A DNA stretch of 64,000 bases, taken from NCBI RefSeq assembly GCF_030332225.1, contig NZ_JAOWIF010000030.1:1-64000 (forward strand). Direction: 5' to 3'. How positions within the stretch are numbered: position 1 is the first letter of the stretch; each line of letters opens with the position of its first letter. The DNA comes from Citrobacter sp. Cu233. GTDB lineage: Bacteria; Pseudomonadota; Gammaproteobacteria; Enterobacterales; Enterobacteriaceae. Of the stretch, positions 1 through 7,892 are shown in pieces. The translations under genes were made by a program, and so were the position numbers. The notes below the pieces were generated by a model. The model did no database searches. It worked only from the letters and a program-made list of their open reading frames with translations, and was not told the origin of the DNA.

Positions 1-99
1 TCAGACAGTATCTGGAACAGGAGTAATGACGATGCGATGGCGGCAATGAAAAACACTGAACTGGAGCTTGAGCAAATTCAACAGGATCCTCAGCAATAG
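1..99 (+). CDS. C-terminal end of an unidentified protein (partial, runs off left edge)
   Basis: An open frame enters from the left edge and ends with TAG at 97-99, giving 32 residues rich in Asp, Asn, Glu and Gln that end in DPQQ. I do not recognise the family. It lies on the plus strand and points toward the sap genes. Its position beyond the break in sapC suggests that it belongs to the DNA inserted there. The frame is too short to be certain it is a real gene. Confidence 0.3.
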   Translation, partial: SDSIWNRSNDDAMAAMKNTELELEQIQQDPQQ

Positions 100-158
100 A
101 TCGTTGCCGCAGCTGCGTCGCATGCAATGAAAGAATAACAATAGGAATGGAGTTGATA

Positions 159-193
159 GCTCCGGCAATCACTAAAAATTGCATTGCCGGAGC
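159..193. repeat. Inverted repeat (possible terminator)
   Basis: GCTCCGGCAAT and ATTGCCGGAGC form an 11-bp perfect stem around a 13-nt AT-rich loop. There is no clear T-run on either side, so termination is uncertain. The hairpin lies just after the partial reading frame at the left edge. The rest of 100-303 is AT-rich and shows no gene. Confidence 0.45.
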
Positions 194-284
194 AAACAGG
201 AAAAACAATGTGTACATTTTTGTGTATTAAAATCAGTGAATTCACGAAATGAAATTTTCTAATCTACTGATTTTTATGATTTTA

Positions 285-317
285 TTTGTATTGTTTATAA
301 GTGCTATCGTAGGGCAT
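285..317 (-). pseudogene. sapC: sapC, start only: truncated after five codons
   Basis: Reading on the minus strand, ATG at 317-315 overlaps the end of sapB exactly as sapC does in enterobacteria. It encodes MPYDS, the start of SapC, then diverges to TYKQYK and a stop. The rest of the roughly 296-residue inner-membrane permease is absent from the window, and the DNA to the left is unrelated. SapC normally pairs with SapB in the Sap peptide and putrescine ABC transporter. A full copy with sapD and sapF could still lie beyond an insertion outside the window. The sequence shows the break directly; its cause is inference. Confidence 0.7.
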
Positions 318-1269
318 ACCATTCCTTATGTTTCAGAGGGTTAGCCATAGCACCCAAAATATCAGAGATGACGTTAACGATAATAACCAGCGAGCCAATC
401 ACCATCACCCCCGCTGAAATCGCGGCGTAGTCTTGCTGGCGAATAGCGTTAATCAACCAACGCCCCAGTCCAGGCCAGCTAAAGACCATCTCGGTGATCA
501 TCGCCAGCGTCAGCATGGTGGAAAACTGTAATCCCAGACGAGGAATGACCGGCGGAAGGGCGTTGTGCAATACGTGGCGACGCAGAATGGTGAAGCGTGA
601 CAAACCGCGCGTGGCTGCCGCTTTGACATAGTTCTGATCGAAAACCTCAATGGTACTGATCCTCATCAGGCGAATGACCTCCGTCGTGGGCGCGACGGAA
701 AGCGTCAATACCGGAAGCACCATATGACGGATTGCGCTGACCACCATTTCGTCGCGCCAGGGGGAGTCAGAGATCCACGCATCAATAATGGCGAAACCGG
801 TCACCGGTTTTACTTCGTAAAGCAAATCGAAACGTCCCGAAACGGGTAACCAGCCGAGAGTCAGTGAGAAGAGGAGTGTCAGCAGCAGCGCCAGCCAAAA
901 AACAGGAATGGAAAACCCCATCAGCGCCAATGCGCTGATGCAGCGATCCTGCCATTTATTGCGCGTGATGCCGGCCAGCATGCCGATGGGGATCCCGACC
1001 ATCAGCGCAAACCCAAAGGCAAGAATACACAGCTCCATCGTGGCGGGGAAAACCTCTTTCAGCTGTTCTGAGATTAACTGACCGTTAATACTGGAAACGC
1101 CAAAATCCCAGTGAATCAGACCGTTGAACCAGAATATCCAGGCGTTCCACAGCGATGCGCCTTGTAATGGCGCATGGGGGGTGAAGTAGCTCAGGCTGAA
1201 TCCAATGAATGTCAGGAAGAACAGGGTGACCAGCAGTAATAAGAAGCGACGCAGGGTGAAGATAATCAT
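304..1269 (-). CDS. sapB: SapB, peptide ABC transporter permease
   Basis: 321 residues, the usual SapB length. It is an inner-membrane permease of the Sap importer, of the Dpp/Opp permease type, with an N-terminal membrane segment (about residues 5-30) and several more across the protein. The EAA-type loop is visible as [20 protein letters not shown] near residues 217-236, the contact site for the ATPase. Its start codon overlaps the end of sapA by 4 bases, so the two are translationally coupled. The protein is complete, but its downstream partner sapC is cut off, which may leave the transporter without its second permease. The family assignment is secure. Confidence 0.95.
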   Translation of the reverse strand: MIIFTLRRFLLLLVTLFFLTFIGFSLSYFTPHAPLQGASLWNAWIFWFNGLIHWDFGVSSINGQLISEQLKEVFPATMELCILAFGFALMVGIPIGMLAGITRNKWQDRCISALALMGFSIPVFWLALLLTLLFSLTLGWLPVSGRFDLLYEVKPVTGFAIIDAWISDSPWRDEMVVSAIRHMVLPVLTLSVAPTTEVIRLMRISTIEVFDQNYVKAAATRGLSRFTILRRHVLHNALPPVIPRLGLQFSTMLTLAMITEMVFSWPGLGRWLINAIRQQDYAAISAGVMVIGSLVIIVNVISDILGAMANPLKHKEWYALR

Positions 1270-2909
1270 GGTTTTTTCACCTCATCAGTCTTTTCCCTGG
1301 AAACTCCGGCAAAGGAGGCATTCCCGAACGGACTTAGCACCAGACCTTTGATGTCATAGCGGTAAGCCTGTAGACGCAATGATGAGGCCAACGGCAGGAT
1401 CGGCAACTCTTGCGCCAGGATATTTTGTGCTTCGTCATAGGCGTCAATACGTGAGGAGAGCTGCTGCGAGGACAATGCTTTGCGCAGTATGTTGTCGAAC
1501 TGCGGATTACACCAGTGCGCGAAGTTGGTCTGTGAGTTGATGGCGGCACAACTGAGCAGCGGTCGGAAAAAGCTGTCAGGATCGTTACTGTCCGTCGCCC
1601 AACCGGACAACGTCAGATCATGGTTCATATCCATTAATCGCGCCTCCTGAAAACGACCTTCAACCGGGATGATCTTCACTTTCACACCCACCTGCGCCAT
1701 ATCTGCCTGGATCAGTTCCGCTGTTTTCAGCGGACTCGGGTTCCAGGCCTGAGAGCTGGTCGGGACCCACAATTGCAACGTCAGGTTCTCCAGTCCCAGT
1801 GCTTTTAACTGTTCACGGGATTTAGCTGGGTTGTATTCAGTAATCTTAGCTTCGTTGTCATAAGCCCACGAGGCGCGGGGTAAAATAGATGCTGCAGTTT
1901 CTGCCGTACCGTAGTAGATAGACTGCATCAGACGCTGGTTGTTAATGGCCAGTGCCAGCGCATGCCGCACTGCGGGGTTATCCAGCGGCGGTTTATTGGT
2001 GTTGAATGCCAGATAGGCAATGTTCATTCCAGGACGCAGTGTCAGGCGCAGACGTGGGTCATCACGTAATATGGTGAGCTGACTGGCCGCAGGCCAGGCC
2101 AGAACGTCGCACTCCCCGGTCAGGAGCTTTGATAACCGTCCGGTTCCGCCTGAACCGAGATCCACAACGACCTGTGGCATCAGGGGCGTGCCGCGCCAGA
2201 ATTTTTCGTGACGTTGTAGACGAATATATTGTCCCGCGCGGTTTTCTGAAAGCAGGAACGGTCCTGTGCCGACGGGCTGTCTGTCGAGTAATTCCTGGCG
2301 ATCTTGTTTGGCCAGTTGTGTGGCATATTCAGCTGACATTACAGAGGCATAATGTGTCGCCAGGTGCCACAGGAAGGAGGCATCTGGCTGAGTCAGACGA
2401 AATTCGACCGTGTTGTTATCCAGCTTGCGCACGCTTTGCACGTTGTCAGCGAATTGCAGACTATCGAAGTAGGGAAAATTGCTGCCATTGACGTTGTGCC
2501 ACGGATGGTGGCGGTCAAATATGCGCTCGAAGGTAAACACCACATCATCTGCATTTAGCTTACGGGTAGGCGTAAACCAGGCTGTCTTTTGAAACGAGAC
2601 GTCGCGGCGCAAGTGGAAACGGTAGGTTGCACCGTTGTCCAGCACTTCCCAGCTCTCAGCCAGTTCTGGCACCAGTCGATAGGTGTACGGGTCCACATCA
2701 AGCAGCCGGTCATAGAGTTGGGCAGCCAGGGTGTCGACAATCAGGCCGCTGCTCGCTTTCTGTGGGTTGAATGTATTGACTTGCCCGCTGACGCAATAGA
2801 CAAAGCCGCTGTCACGAATATCAGCGTGCGTGGTCTGCTCAGGCGTGGCAACAGCCTGACCACTCAGAAGTCCAGCCATCACGATCAGAGTTGATAAAAC
2901 CAGGCGCAT
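1266..2909 (-). CDS. sapA: SapA, periplasmic peptide-binding protein
   Basis: 547 residues, the same length as E. coli SapA. A signal peptide spans about residues 1-22 ([14 protein letters not shown]). The rest is the SBP_bac_5 extracytoplasmic solute-binding domain related to DppA and OppA. Known SapA binds antimicrobial peptides and haem in pathogens, and in E. coli the sap locus is linked to putrescine export. It is the first gene of sapABCDF. In this strain it is followed only by sapB before the operon breaks. Upstream lies an integrase remnant instead of the K-12 neighbours. Confidence 0.95.
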   Translation of the reverse strand: MRLVLSTLIVMAGLLSGQAVATPEQTTHADIRDSGFVYCVSGQVNTFNPQKASSGLIVDTLAAQLYDRLLDVDPYTYRLVPELAESWEVLDNGATYRFHLRRDVSFQKTAWFTPTRKLNADDVVFTFERIFDRHHPWHNVNGSNFPYFDSLQFADNVQSVRKLDNNTVEFRLTQPDASFLWHLATHYASVMSAEYATQLAKQDRQELLDRQPVGTGPFLLSENRAGQYIRLQRHEKFWRGTPLMPQVVVDLGSGGTGRLSKLLTGECDVLAWPAASQLTILRDDPRLRLTLRPGMNIAYLAFNTNKPPLDNPAVRHALALAINNQRLMQSIYYGTAETAASILPRASWAYDNEAKITEYNPAKSREQLKALGLENLTLQLWVPTSSQAWNPSPLKTAELIQADMAQVGVKVKIIPVEGRFQEARLMDMNHDLTLSGWATDSNDPDSFFRPLLSCAAINSQTNFAHWCNPQFDNILRKALSSQQLSSRIDAYDEAQNILAQELPILPLASSLRLQAYRYDIKGLVLSPFGNASFAGVSREKTDEVKKP

Positions 2910-2951
2910 AATTTTAAGGGGCTATGAATAAAGAAGCTATCTTACTAATAT

Positions 2952-3137
2952 TTAATGACATTCGCCATTACCGTTTGAGTTTGGGCGCAACCATACAGTT
3001 CGTTGCAAATTCAACGTTGCGGCCTGGTCAATATTCATACCAGCGATCCACTTTGAATATAACTCATAAACTATCTTAGCATTTTCATGCCCCATCTGAC
3101 CCGTAATAAACGAAGCGCGAGCCTCGTGAGGGTATAG
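2952..3137 (-). pseudogene. C-terminal remnant of a phage tyrosine integrase
   Basis: On the minus strand the frame reads ARASFITGQMGHENAKIVY and continues with a WIxGMN-type ending. This is the C-terminal end of a lambdoid (Rac/IntR-type) integrase, with the conserved GHE segment and the catalytic Tyr in the IVYELYS stretch. The upstream two thirds of the gene are missing, and the frame ends at a stop at about 3138-3140. A related but separate remnant lies at 44089-44511. It marks an old phage integration beside sapA. Confidence 0.75.
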
Positions 3138-3247
3138 CTAAGCCAAATTTATGCGCTGTAGTGCCGCAAGTGCCGAAACTTAAGGAAGAGATAGCGTTAA
3201 AGGGAATCTGGAAGAGGTACAGAAATCATATGAATGCTGAACTATAA
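3122..3247 (+). pseudogene. Possible decayed coding remnant
   Basis: A plus-strand frame ending with TAA at 3245-3247 reads through Lys/Glu-rich sequence including KLKEEIALKGIWKRYRNHM. Its composition looks like real protein, but there is no start codon with a ribosome site, and I do not recognise it. It begins where the integrase remnant stops, so it may be part of the same decayed element. From 3248 to 3457 I see nothing but AT-rich intergenic DNA. Confidence 0.25.
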
Positions 3248-3457
3248 TCATTCAGGTAGTGGTTGATGTTAAATACAGAGCAAGAAAGAAAAAATATCTA
3301 ATTATTTCATCGTATTACTAACCCACCTTTTTTCTGGCGTCTTTATTTTCTACACCCGGCGTAGGTTAATGGTTTCTATTGGTCATTACAGGTGAGTTGA
3401 CTATCCGGTTATCAATGACCTTCTCGCGGCCATCTAACCATTAATGGAATGATTACT

Positions 3458-3910
3458 ATGAAGAAATTATTTGGTTTTGCTGTTTCACTGATCCTTTTAT
3501 CGGGTCCCGTTTTTGCGACTCCGGCGCCAGAATGTGTGAAGGTGAACAATGCGCAAATCGAAGCGCTATTCGACAAGTGGAATGAATCACTGAAAACGGG
3601 TAATGCGAAGACGGTATCCGAAAATTATCTTAGTGATGCAGTATTACTACCCACAGTATCGAATAAAGCCCGTTTAACAGATGCTGAACGTGAGGATTAT
3701 TTTGAGCATTTCCTGGCGAAAAAACCTACCGGGAAAATTGACAGTCGAACCATTCGCCTTGGCTGTAATAAGGCGATTGATGCTGGTACTTATACCTTCA
3801 CCTTCGCAGATAAATCGACTGTCTCGGCCCGTTATACGTTTACTTACGCATGGGATGGGAAGGCGTGGAAAATTTCCACCCACCACTCTTCAGCAATGCC
3901 TGAGGGGTAA
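3458..3910 (+). CDS. Secreted SnoaL-like (SgcJ/EcaC-type) protein
   Basis: About 150 residues starting with a clear Sec signal peptide (MKKLFGFAVSLILLSGPVFA). I chose the ATG at 3458 because it opens the signal peptide; another ATG lies three codons upstream. The mature part has the pattern of the SgcJ/EcaC family with an NTF2/SnoaL fold: an LFDKWNESLKTGN helix, then YLSDAVLLPTVS, and a C-terminal strand ending KISTHHSSAMPE. Members are of unknown or varied function, so no reaction can be assigned. Its 3' end converges on qnrB. Confidence 0.7.
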   Translation: MKKLFGFAVSLILLSGPVFATPAPECVKVNNAQIEALFDKWNESLKTGNAKTVSENYLSDAVLLPTVSNKARLTDAEREDYFEHFLAKKPTGKIDSRTIRLGCNKAIDAGTYTFTFADKSTVSARYTFTYAWDGKAWKISTHHSSAMPEG

Positions 3911-3920
3911 CAGAACAGAT

Positions 3921-3952
3921 ACGCAGGGGCGGGGATCCTCCGCCTCTTGCGT
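3921..3952. terminator. Possible hairpin between converging genes
   Basis: ACGCAGGGGCGG and CCGCCTCTTGCGT can pair with mismatches around a short loop, between the converging SnoaL-like gene and qnrB. No strong T-run follows on either strand, so it is a weak terminator candidate. Confidence 0.35.
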
Positions 3953-3979
3953 ACTTATTGTACGCTCGATTGGCCAGGG

Positions 3980-4624
3980 CTAACCGATAATGGCAATCCC
4001 AAGCCGTTCCAGGATCAAAGAGGCCTGGTAGCTGTCCAGCTTAACGCCTTGTAAATCGACACCCCGAACATCTAAATCACCCAGTTCAGAATTGGTCAGA
4101 TCGCAATGCGTGAAGTTCGCGGCTCGCCAGTCGAACGATGTAAACTCACCACCAGAGAGATCGGAGCCGCTAAATGTTGCACCGAGGATCTGCGTGCCAA
4201 TCCAGCGGTTTTCCCACAGCTCACACTTTTCTAACACGACTTTTGAAAAATTGGCGTAGCTCAGGTTGGTGTTGGTGATATATGCGCTGCAGAACCAGGT
4301 ACGTGTGGTTATCATATTCATAAAACTTGCGCCGCGAAAATCCGCACCCTGAGCGCGGCATCCGCGGATTTCAACACCCAGTGCGCTGATATTTCTGAAG
4401 TCTGCCATTGATAAATCACAGTTTTTAAAGATGGCATCCTTCAGGATAGCCCGGCTGAAATGACACCCTTTTTGGCCCTCACGGTCGTAAAACTGACAAC
4501 CGACAAATTCAGTGCCACTAAGATCGGTGCCAGAAAAGTCGCAGTTAAAAAACGTGCTGTTTTCAATTTTCGCCCCGGTAAAGCGGTTCCTGTCGATTTT
4601 TTCACCCACTAACGCTAGAGTCAT
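3980..4624 (-). CDS. qnrB: QnrB-family pentapeptide repeat protein (quinolone protection)
   Basis: 214 residues, exactly QnrB length. The whole protein is a right-handed beta-helix of A(D/N)LxX pentapeptides (CDFSGTDLSGTEF, CDLSMADFR, ADFRGASF, SDLSGGEF, CDLTNSELGDL). It has the interrupting loops and the C-terminal helix ending RLGIAIIG that are typical of QnrB. Qnr proteins protect DNA gyrase and topoisomerase IV from quinolones. Several substitutions (for example GAKIENSTF, RNISALGVEIRGC, LDSYQASLILERLG) separate it from the well-known plasmid alleles, so it is probably a chromosomal variant. The ATG at 4624 is supported by an AGGA ribosome site that adjoins a LexA box. Confidence 0.95.
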   Translation of the reverse strand: MTLALVGEKIDRNRFTGAKIENSTFFNCDFSGTDLSGTEFVGCQFYDREGQKGCHFSRAILKDAIFKNCDLSMADFRNISALGVEIRGCRAQGADFRGASFMNMITTRTWFCSAYITNTNLSYANFSKVVLEKCELWENRWIGTQILGATFSGSDLSGGEFTSFDWRAANFTHCDLTNSELGDLDVRGVDLQGVKLDSYQASLILERLGIAIIG

Positions 4625-4634
4625 AATGCTAATC

Positions 4635-4650
4635 CTGTTTTTTTATACAG
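4635..4650 (-). promoter_or_regulatory. LexA box upstream of qnrB
   Basis: CTGTTTTTTTATACAG on the plus strand reads CTGTATAAAAAAACAG on the gene strand. This fits the LexA consensus CTG-N10-CAG, and the same box is known to place qnrB under SOS control. It ends 10 bases before the qnrB start codon and adjoins the ribosome-binding site. Confidence 0.9.
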
Positions 4651-4699
4651 TATTCGCAGCATGGTAAACTGATTCCAGCCCTCGCGTCAAACGACCAAC

Positions 4700-5341
4700 T
4701 TATTCGCCGATAGCGTTAGCCTGACGGGCGTACAGGTAGGCGGTTGCTCTGGACACCCCCAGATGCTGCGCCACCGTATCCATGGATTTTCGTACGTTCA
4801 GTAAACCTTCCTTACGCAATTGTTGAATCAGTACCTTTCTGTCTTCTGTTTTCAGCGCCCGCGCCGTTGTTGCGCGTTTAGCCGCAAAGTCATCAATACG
4901 CTGGCGAATCACTTCATTACTGCCAGGATCGAGGTGCTCGCTGACCGGTGAGCACTCGGTTTCAGTAAACCGTGCAAGCGCACTCTGCATCCCGCGAAAT
5001 AGCGTCATATCAACATTCAGGCAGAGCGCCGCGACGTATATGCCTTGCTCGTCCTTGATGCCAATAGAGGTACTTTTTACCGGACGACCATCAGCAAACT
5101 GATTGCTGTAGTTGGCAACGATGTTGGGAAAATCAGGTGATGCGATCCGCGCCAGTCCAAGCTCCGTTGCGGGCTGACCAGCTTTGCGACCGGACAGATT
5201 ATTGTGTATGGATAAGATCGCATGCTCAGGGTTCTTGAGGTCATGAACCACAACCTCGCAAAACGGAGAGAATGTGTCGCTCAGTCCTTTGGCGATGGTA
5301 TCGATTTGATTGAGTAGCGAGTTATCGTTGGTTTTTGGCAT
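4700..5341 (-). CDS. YheO/DauR-type PAS-HTH transcriptional regulator
   Basis: 213 residues. The N-terminal half carries a YheO-like PAS domain (SPFCEVVVHDL near residue 26, then IHNNLSGRKAG). The C-terminal part is a helix-turn-helix (about residues 170-210, MDTVAQHLGVSRATAYLYAR). This architecture matches DauR-type regulators that sit beside amino-acid catabolic genes. It lies directly downstream of the lyase and ridA on the same strand and probably regulates them in response to an amino-acid or hydroxy-amino-acid signal. The inducer is unknown. Confidence 0.8.
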   Translation of the reverse strand: MPKTNDNSLLNQIDTIAKGLSDTFSPFCEVVVHDLKNPEHAILSIHNNLSGRKAGQPATELGLARIASPDFPNIVANYSNQFADGRPVKSTSIGIKDEQGIYVAALCLNVDMTLFRGMQSALARFTETECSPVSEHLDPGSNEVIRQRIDDFAAKRATTARALKTEDRKVLIQQLRKEGLLNVRKSMDTVAQHLGVSRATAYLYARQANAIGE

Positions 5342-5467
5342 GCCAGTCTCCTGCAGTGATGCCTGTTGCCATTTTGGCGGCCAGTTTACAGCGTCCCGGG
5401 ACCTCTTTTCCAGACTGGAACAGGCGCATAGGGATAAGGCATCCGCACCGCAGATACCTTAATGAGA

Positions 5468-6436
5468 TTACCCGGCAAGGAATTCACTGTAGCGGCTGAT
5501 ATCAACATTACCACCACTGATGATAATGCCAACTTTCTTTCCTCGAAGGTCCGCTTTTCGCGCTCTTGCGGCGGCAAAACCAAGACAGCCCGTCGGCTCC
5601 ACGACCATTTTCATTCGTTCCGCGATAAATTTCATCGCGGCAATTAATTCATCATCTGAAACCGTCAGAATAGCGTTAACATGTTTCTGGATCAGTGGAA
5701 AGGTATGCTGTCCAAGATGTTGGGTCTGCGCGCCATCTGCAATGGTTTTCGGCGTATCGATGTGCACAATTTTGCCACTGCGAAACGACTGTTGACCGTC
5801 GTTGCCTGCCTCAGGCTCTACACCATAGATAAGACAATCAGGGGACAAGTGTCGCGCGGCCAGTGCGGAACCAGACAGAAGACCGCCACCACCCAGACAA
5901 ACAAAAAGGGCATCCAGAGCACCAACTTCTTCAATCAGTTCTTTCGTGGCGGTACCCTGGCCTGCAATAACGTGAGGGTGATCGTAAGGCGGGATCAGCG
6001 TCAGTCCCTGTTTTTCTGCCAGATCCCGGCCAATTTTTTCACGATCTTCAGTGTAACGGTCGTACATCACAACATGTCCGCCATACCCTTTTGTGGCCGC
6101 AACTTTAGCGGCTGGCGCGTCGTGAGGCATGATAATCGTCGCTGGAATGCCCAGCAATTTTGCGGACAGAGCGATTGCCTGAGCATGATTTCCGGATGAA
6201 AATGCCACGACGCCGGCCGCGCTCTGTTCTGGCGTAAACTGACGCAGGGCATTCATCGCGCCACGGAACTTAAATGCCCCCATCCGCTGGAAGTTTTCGC
6301 ATTTAAAGAAAACCTCAGCGCCAAACTCCTCATTCACCGTTCGTGATGTCATAACCGGTGTCTTGTTCGCATAACCTGCGATGCGCTCAGCGGCTGCGGC
6401 AACATCGTGGTAATCAGGTAGTGTCATTTCAGTCAT
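5468..6436 (-). CDS. PLP-dependent threonine/serine dehydratase, hydroxyaspartate lyase-like
   Basis: 322 residues of the fold-type II PLP family. The cofactor lysine is in FKFRGA (about residue 58). SSGNHAQA is the substrate Asn loop, CLGGGGLLSG the phosphate-binding glycine loop, and SGGNVD the C-terminal pyridine contact. Length and motifs fit serine/threonine dehydratases and threo-3-hydroxyaspartate ammonia-lyases; sequence alone cannot choose between them. Such enzymes release reactive enamine/imine products, and the adjacent ridA would clear these. It probably forms an operon with ridA upstream and the YheO-type regulator downstream. Confidence 0.85.
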   Translation of the reverse strand: MTEMTLPDYHDVAAAAERIAGYANKTPVMTSRTVNEEFGAEVFFKCENFQRMGAFKFRGAMNALRQFTPEQSAAGVVAFSSGNHAQAIALSAKLLGIPATIIMPHDAPAAKVAATKGYGGHVVMYDRYTEDREKIGRDLAEKQGLTLIPPYDHPHVIAGQGTATKELIEEVGALDALFVCLGGGGLLSGSALAARHLSPDCLIYGVEPEAGNDGQQSFRSGKIVHIDTPKTIADGAQTQHLGQHTFPLIQKHVNAILTVSDDELIAAMKFIAERMKMVVEPTGCLGFAAARARKADLRGKKVGIIISGGNVDISRYSEFLAG

Positions 6437-6462
6437 TGTTGTTCACCTGTAGCAGTTAAAAG

Positions 6463-6858
6463 TCACACTTGTTGTGCTAACGCAATGGCTTCGATTTCTA
6501 CAGCAAAGCCGTAATGAAGCTCGGAAACACCAGCAACAGCACGGGCTGGACGGGAATCACCGATCCATTCGCCGTAGAGCCGGTTAAATGTCGGCCACTG
6601 GTTAATGTCCGTGACATAAACGCGTACCGATACCAGTTGCTGGCGAGAAACGCCGGCCCCCGCCAGACAAGCATCAACATTCTGTAGAGCCAGTCTGGTC
6701 TGTTCTTCAAAAGAAGCATCCGCTTTTCTTTCACCATTAGTCGTGACAGGTAACTGTCCGGAAATGAAAACGAATCCTCCGGCAGTCACACTGTGTGAGT
6801 AATGGCCCGCTGGTGGGAAGCTATCCGTCGTTGTGTTCAGGGTAATATTTGTGGGCAT
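6463..6858 (-). CDS. RidA-family enamine/imine deaminase
   Basis: 131 residues, the usual RidA (YjgF/YER057c/UK114) length. It has the family pattern PPAGHYSHSV, FISGQLP, and a late VRVYVTDINQWPTFN segment. The C-terminal arginine region (SRPARAVAGV) that normally carries the catalytic Arg is present. RidA proteins hydrolyse reactive enamines and imines formed by PLP dehydratases, which is the type of enzyme encoded 26 bases downstream. A good GGAG ribosome site precedes the ATG at 6858. Confidence 0.88.
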   Translation of the reverse strand: MPTNITLNTTTDSFPPAGHYSHSVTAGGFVFISGQLPVTTNGERKADASFEEQTRLALQNVDACLAGAGVSRQQLVSVRVYVTDINQWPTFNRLYGEWIGDSRPARAVAGVSELHYGFAVEIEAIALAQQV

Positions 6859-7234
6859 GGTTCAATCTCCAGCTTAAATAATGATGATTCATTTGGTATA
6901 AAATAATACTATTTGTATTATCTTATACACCTTCGTCATCCATGCATCCAGTCTCTTTTTGCAGCGACTGCTGCCCCTGTGAGCGGCGTAAAGCGCTCGG
7001 CATATCAGCTGAGATATTTGTATAACATCAGGGTGTATGGCTGTAAGGCCGGATAGAAATGATGAGATCGCAGAAATGATTTTTTGTTTTTTCTCGTGGT
7101 TGGGATCTCAGGTGCAATCCACCATTAATTGTACAAATTGATACGTTGTGTATTGATCGTGTTGATGTCCGCAATACCCACTTCTGGCGCGAAGTGGGTA
7201 GGGGACAGATCAGAAAACAGGCGAGAAACGAATT
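6859..7234. other. Intergenic region upstream of ridA
   Basis: 376 bases without a gene. The part next to ridA is AT-rich, with likely promoter elements (TATAAAATAATAC and TATTATCTTATAC near 6897-6930). A hairpin CCCACTTC-TGGCGC-GAAGTGGG lies at 7179-7200, downstream of the tetR gene. It lacks a clear T-run, so it is only a possible terminator. Confidence 0.5.
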
Positions 7235-7807
7235 TTATTTGAGCAGTTTTGACATTAAATCAGGGAACACAGGCACATCTGTGGCTAATGAGAACGCAGG
7301 GTTAATAGCCTTACGGGCAATCAGTCCGTCAATAAATGCAAACAGAATGATGGTTATCGCTTCCGGGTTAATATCCCGACGAAACTCTCCTGCGGCGATA
7401 CCTTGCGCAATTATTCCCGCAATGCTTTGTCGCATTATGTTATCGCTGGCGATAAACGCTTCCCTGAGCGCCGGGTTGCGTGCCGATTCGGCCATGATTT
7501 CTATCCAAAGGTGGTGCGTGACAGGGTAACCGACATCGCTTATACAAGAAACGACCTGCCTGCAAAGACGATCAAAAAACGATCCGCTACAGGGCTCATT
7601 ATGGGCAGCCAGGGCAGTGTTTTGCTCTTCCAGAACGATTGCCCGTATAAGCTCATCCTTACTTTTGAAGTAAGTGTACATAGCTCCCTGGCTGATACCT
7701 GCACGCGTGGAAATTTCGCGCACGCTGGTAGCATTGAATCCTTTCTCAGCAAAACAGGCTGCAGCCGCGGTAATAAGCTTATGGTAGGTTTCAGTATTCT
7801 TTAGCAT
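7235..7807 (-). CDS. TetR-family transcriptional regulator
   Basis: 190 residues. The N-terminal HTH is typical of TetR (ITAAAACFAEKGFNATSVREI and then AGISQGAMYTYFKSKDEL, residues 12-55). The C-terminal ligand-binding half is TetR_C-like helical sequence. It lies 85 bases downstream of the arginase-family gene on the same strand. A perfect palindrome upstream of that gene (8827-8844) is a likely operator. An AAAGG ribosome site supports the start at 7807. The ligand is unknown. Confidence 0.85.
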   Translation of the reverse strand: MLKNTETYHKLITAAAACFAEKGFNATSVREISTRAGISQGAMYTYFKSKDELIRAIVLEEQNTALAAHNEPCSGSFFDRLCRQVVSCISDVGYPVTHHLWIEIMAESARNPALREAFIASDNIMRQSIAGIIAQGIAAGEFRRDINPEAITIILFAFIDGLIARKAINPAFSLATDVPVFPDLMSKLLK

Positions 7808-7892
7808 ATCGACCTTTATCTTTGAATCTATGGCGAAACTTTACCGCGCTTTAAGGCCTGGAACCAGCGATGAGATGGATAGATATCTTGCG

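Noticed and set aside
5386..5583. Open frame overlapping the end of the PLP lyase gene
   Set aside because: It lies on the same strand in another frame and mostly overlaps the well-supported lyase; no family pattern or ribosome site.
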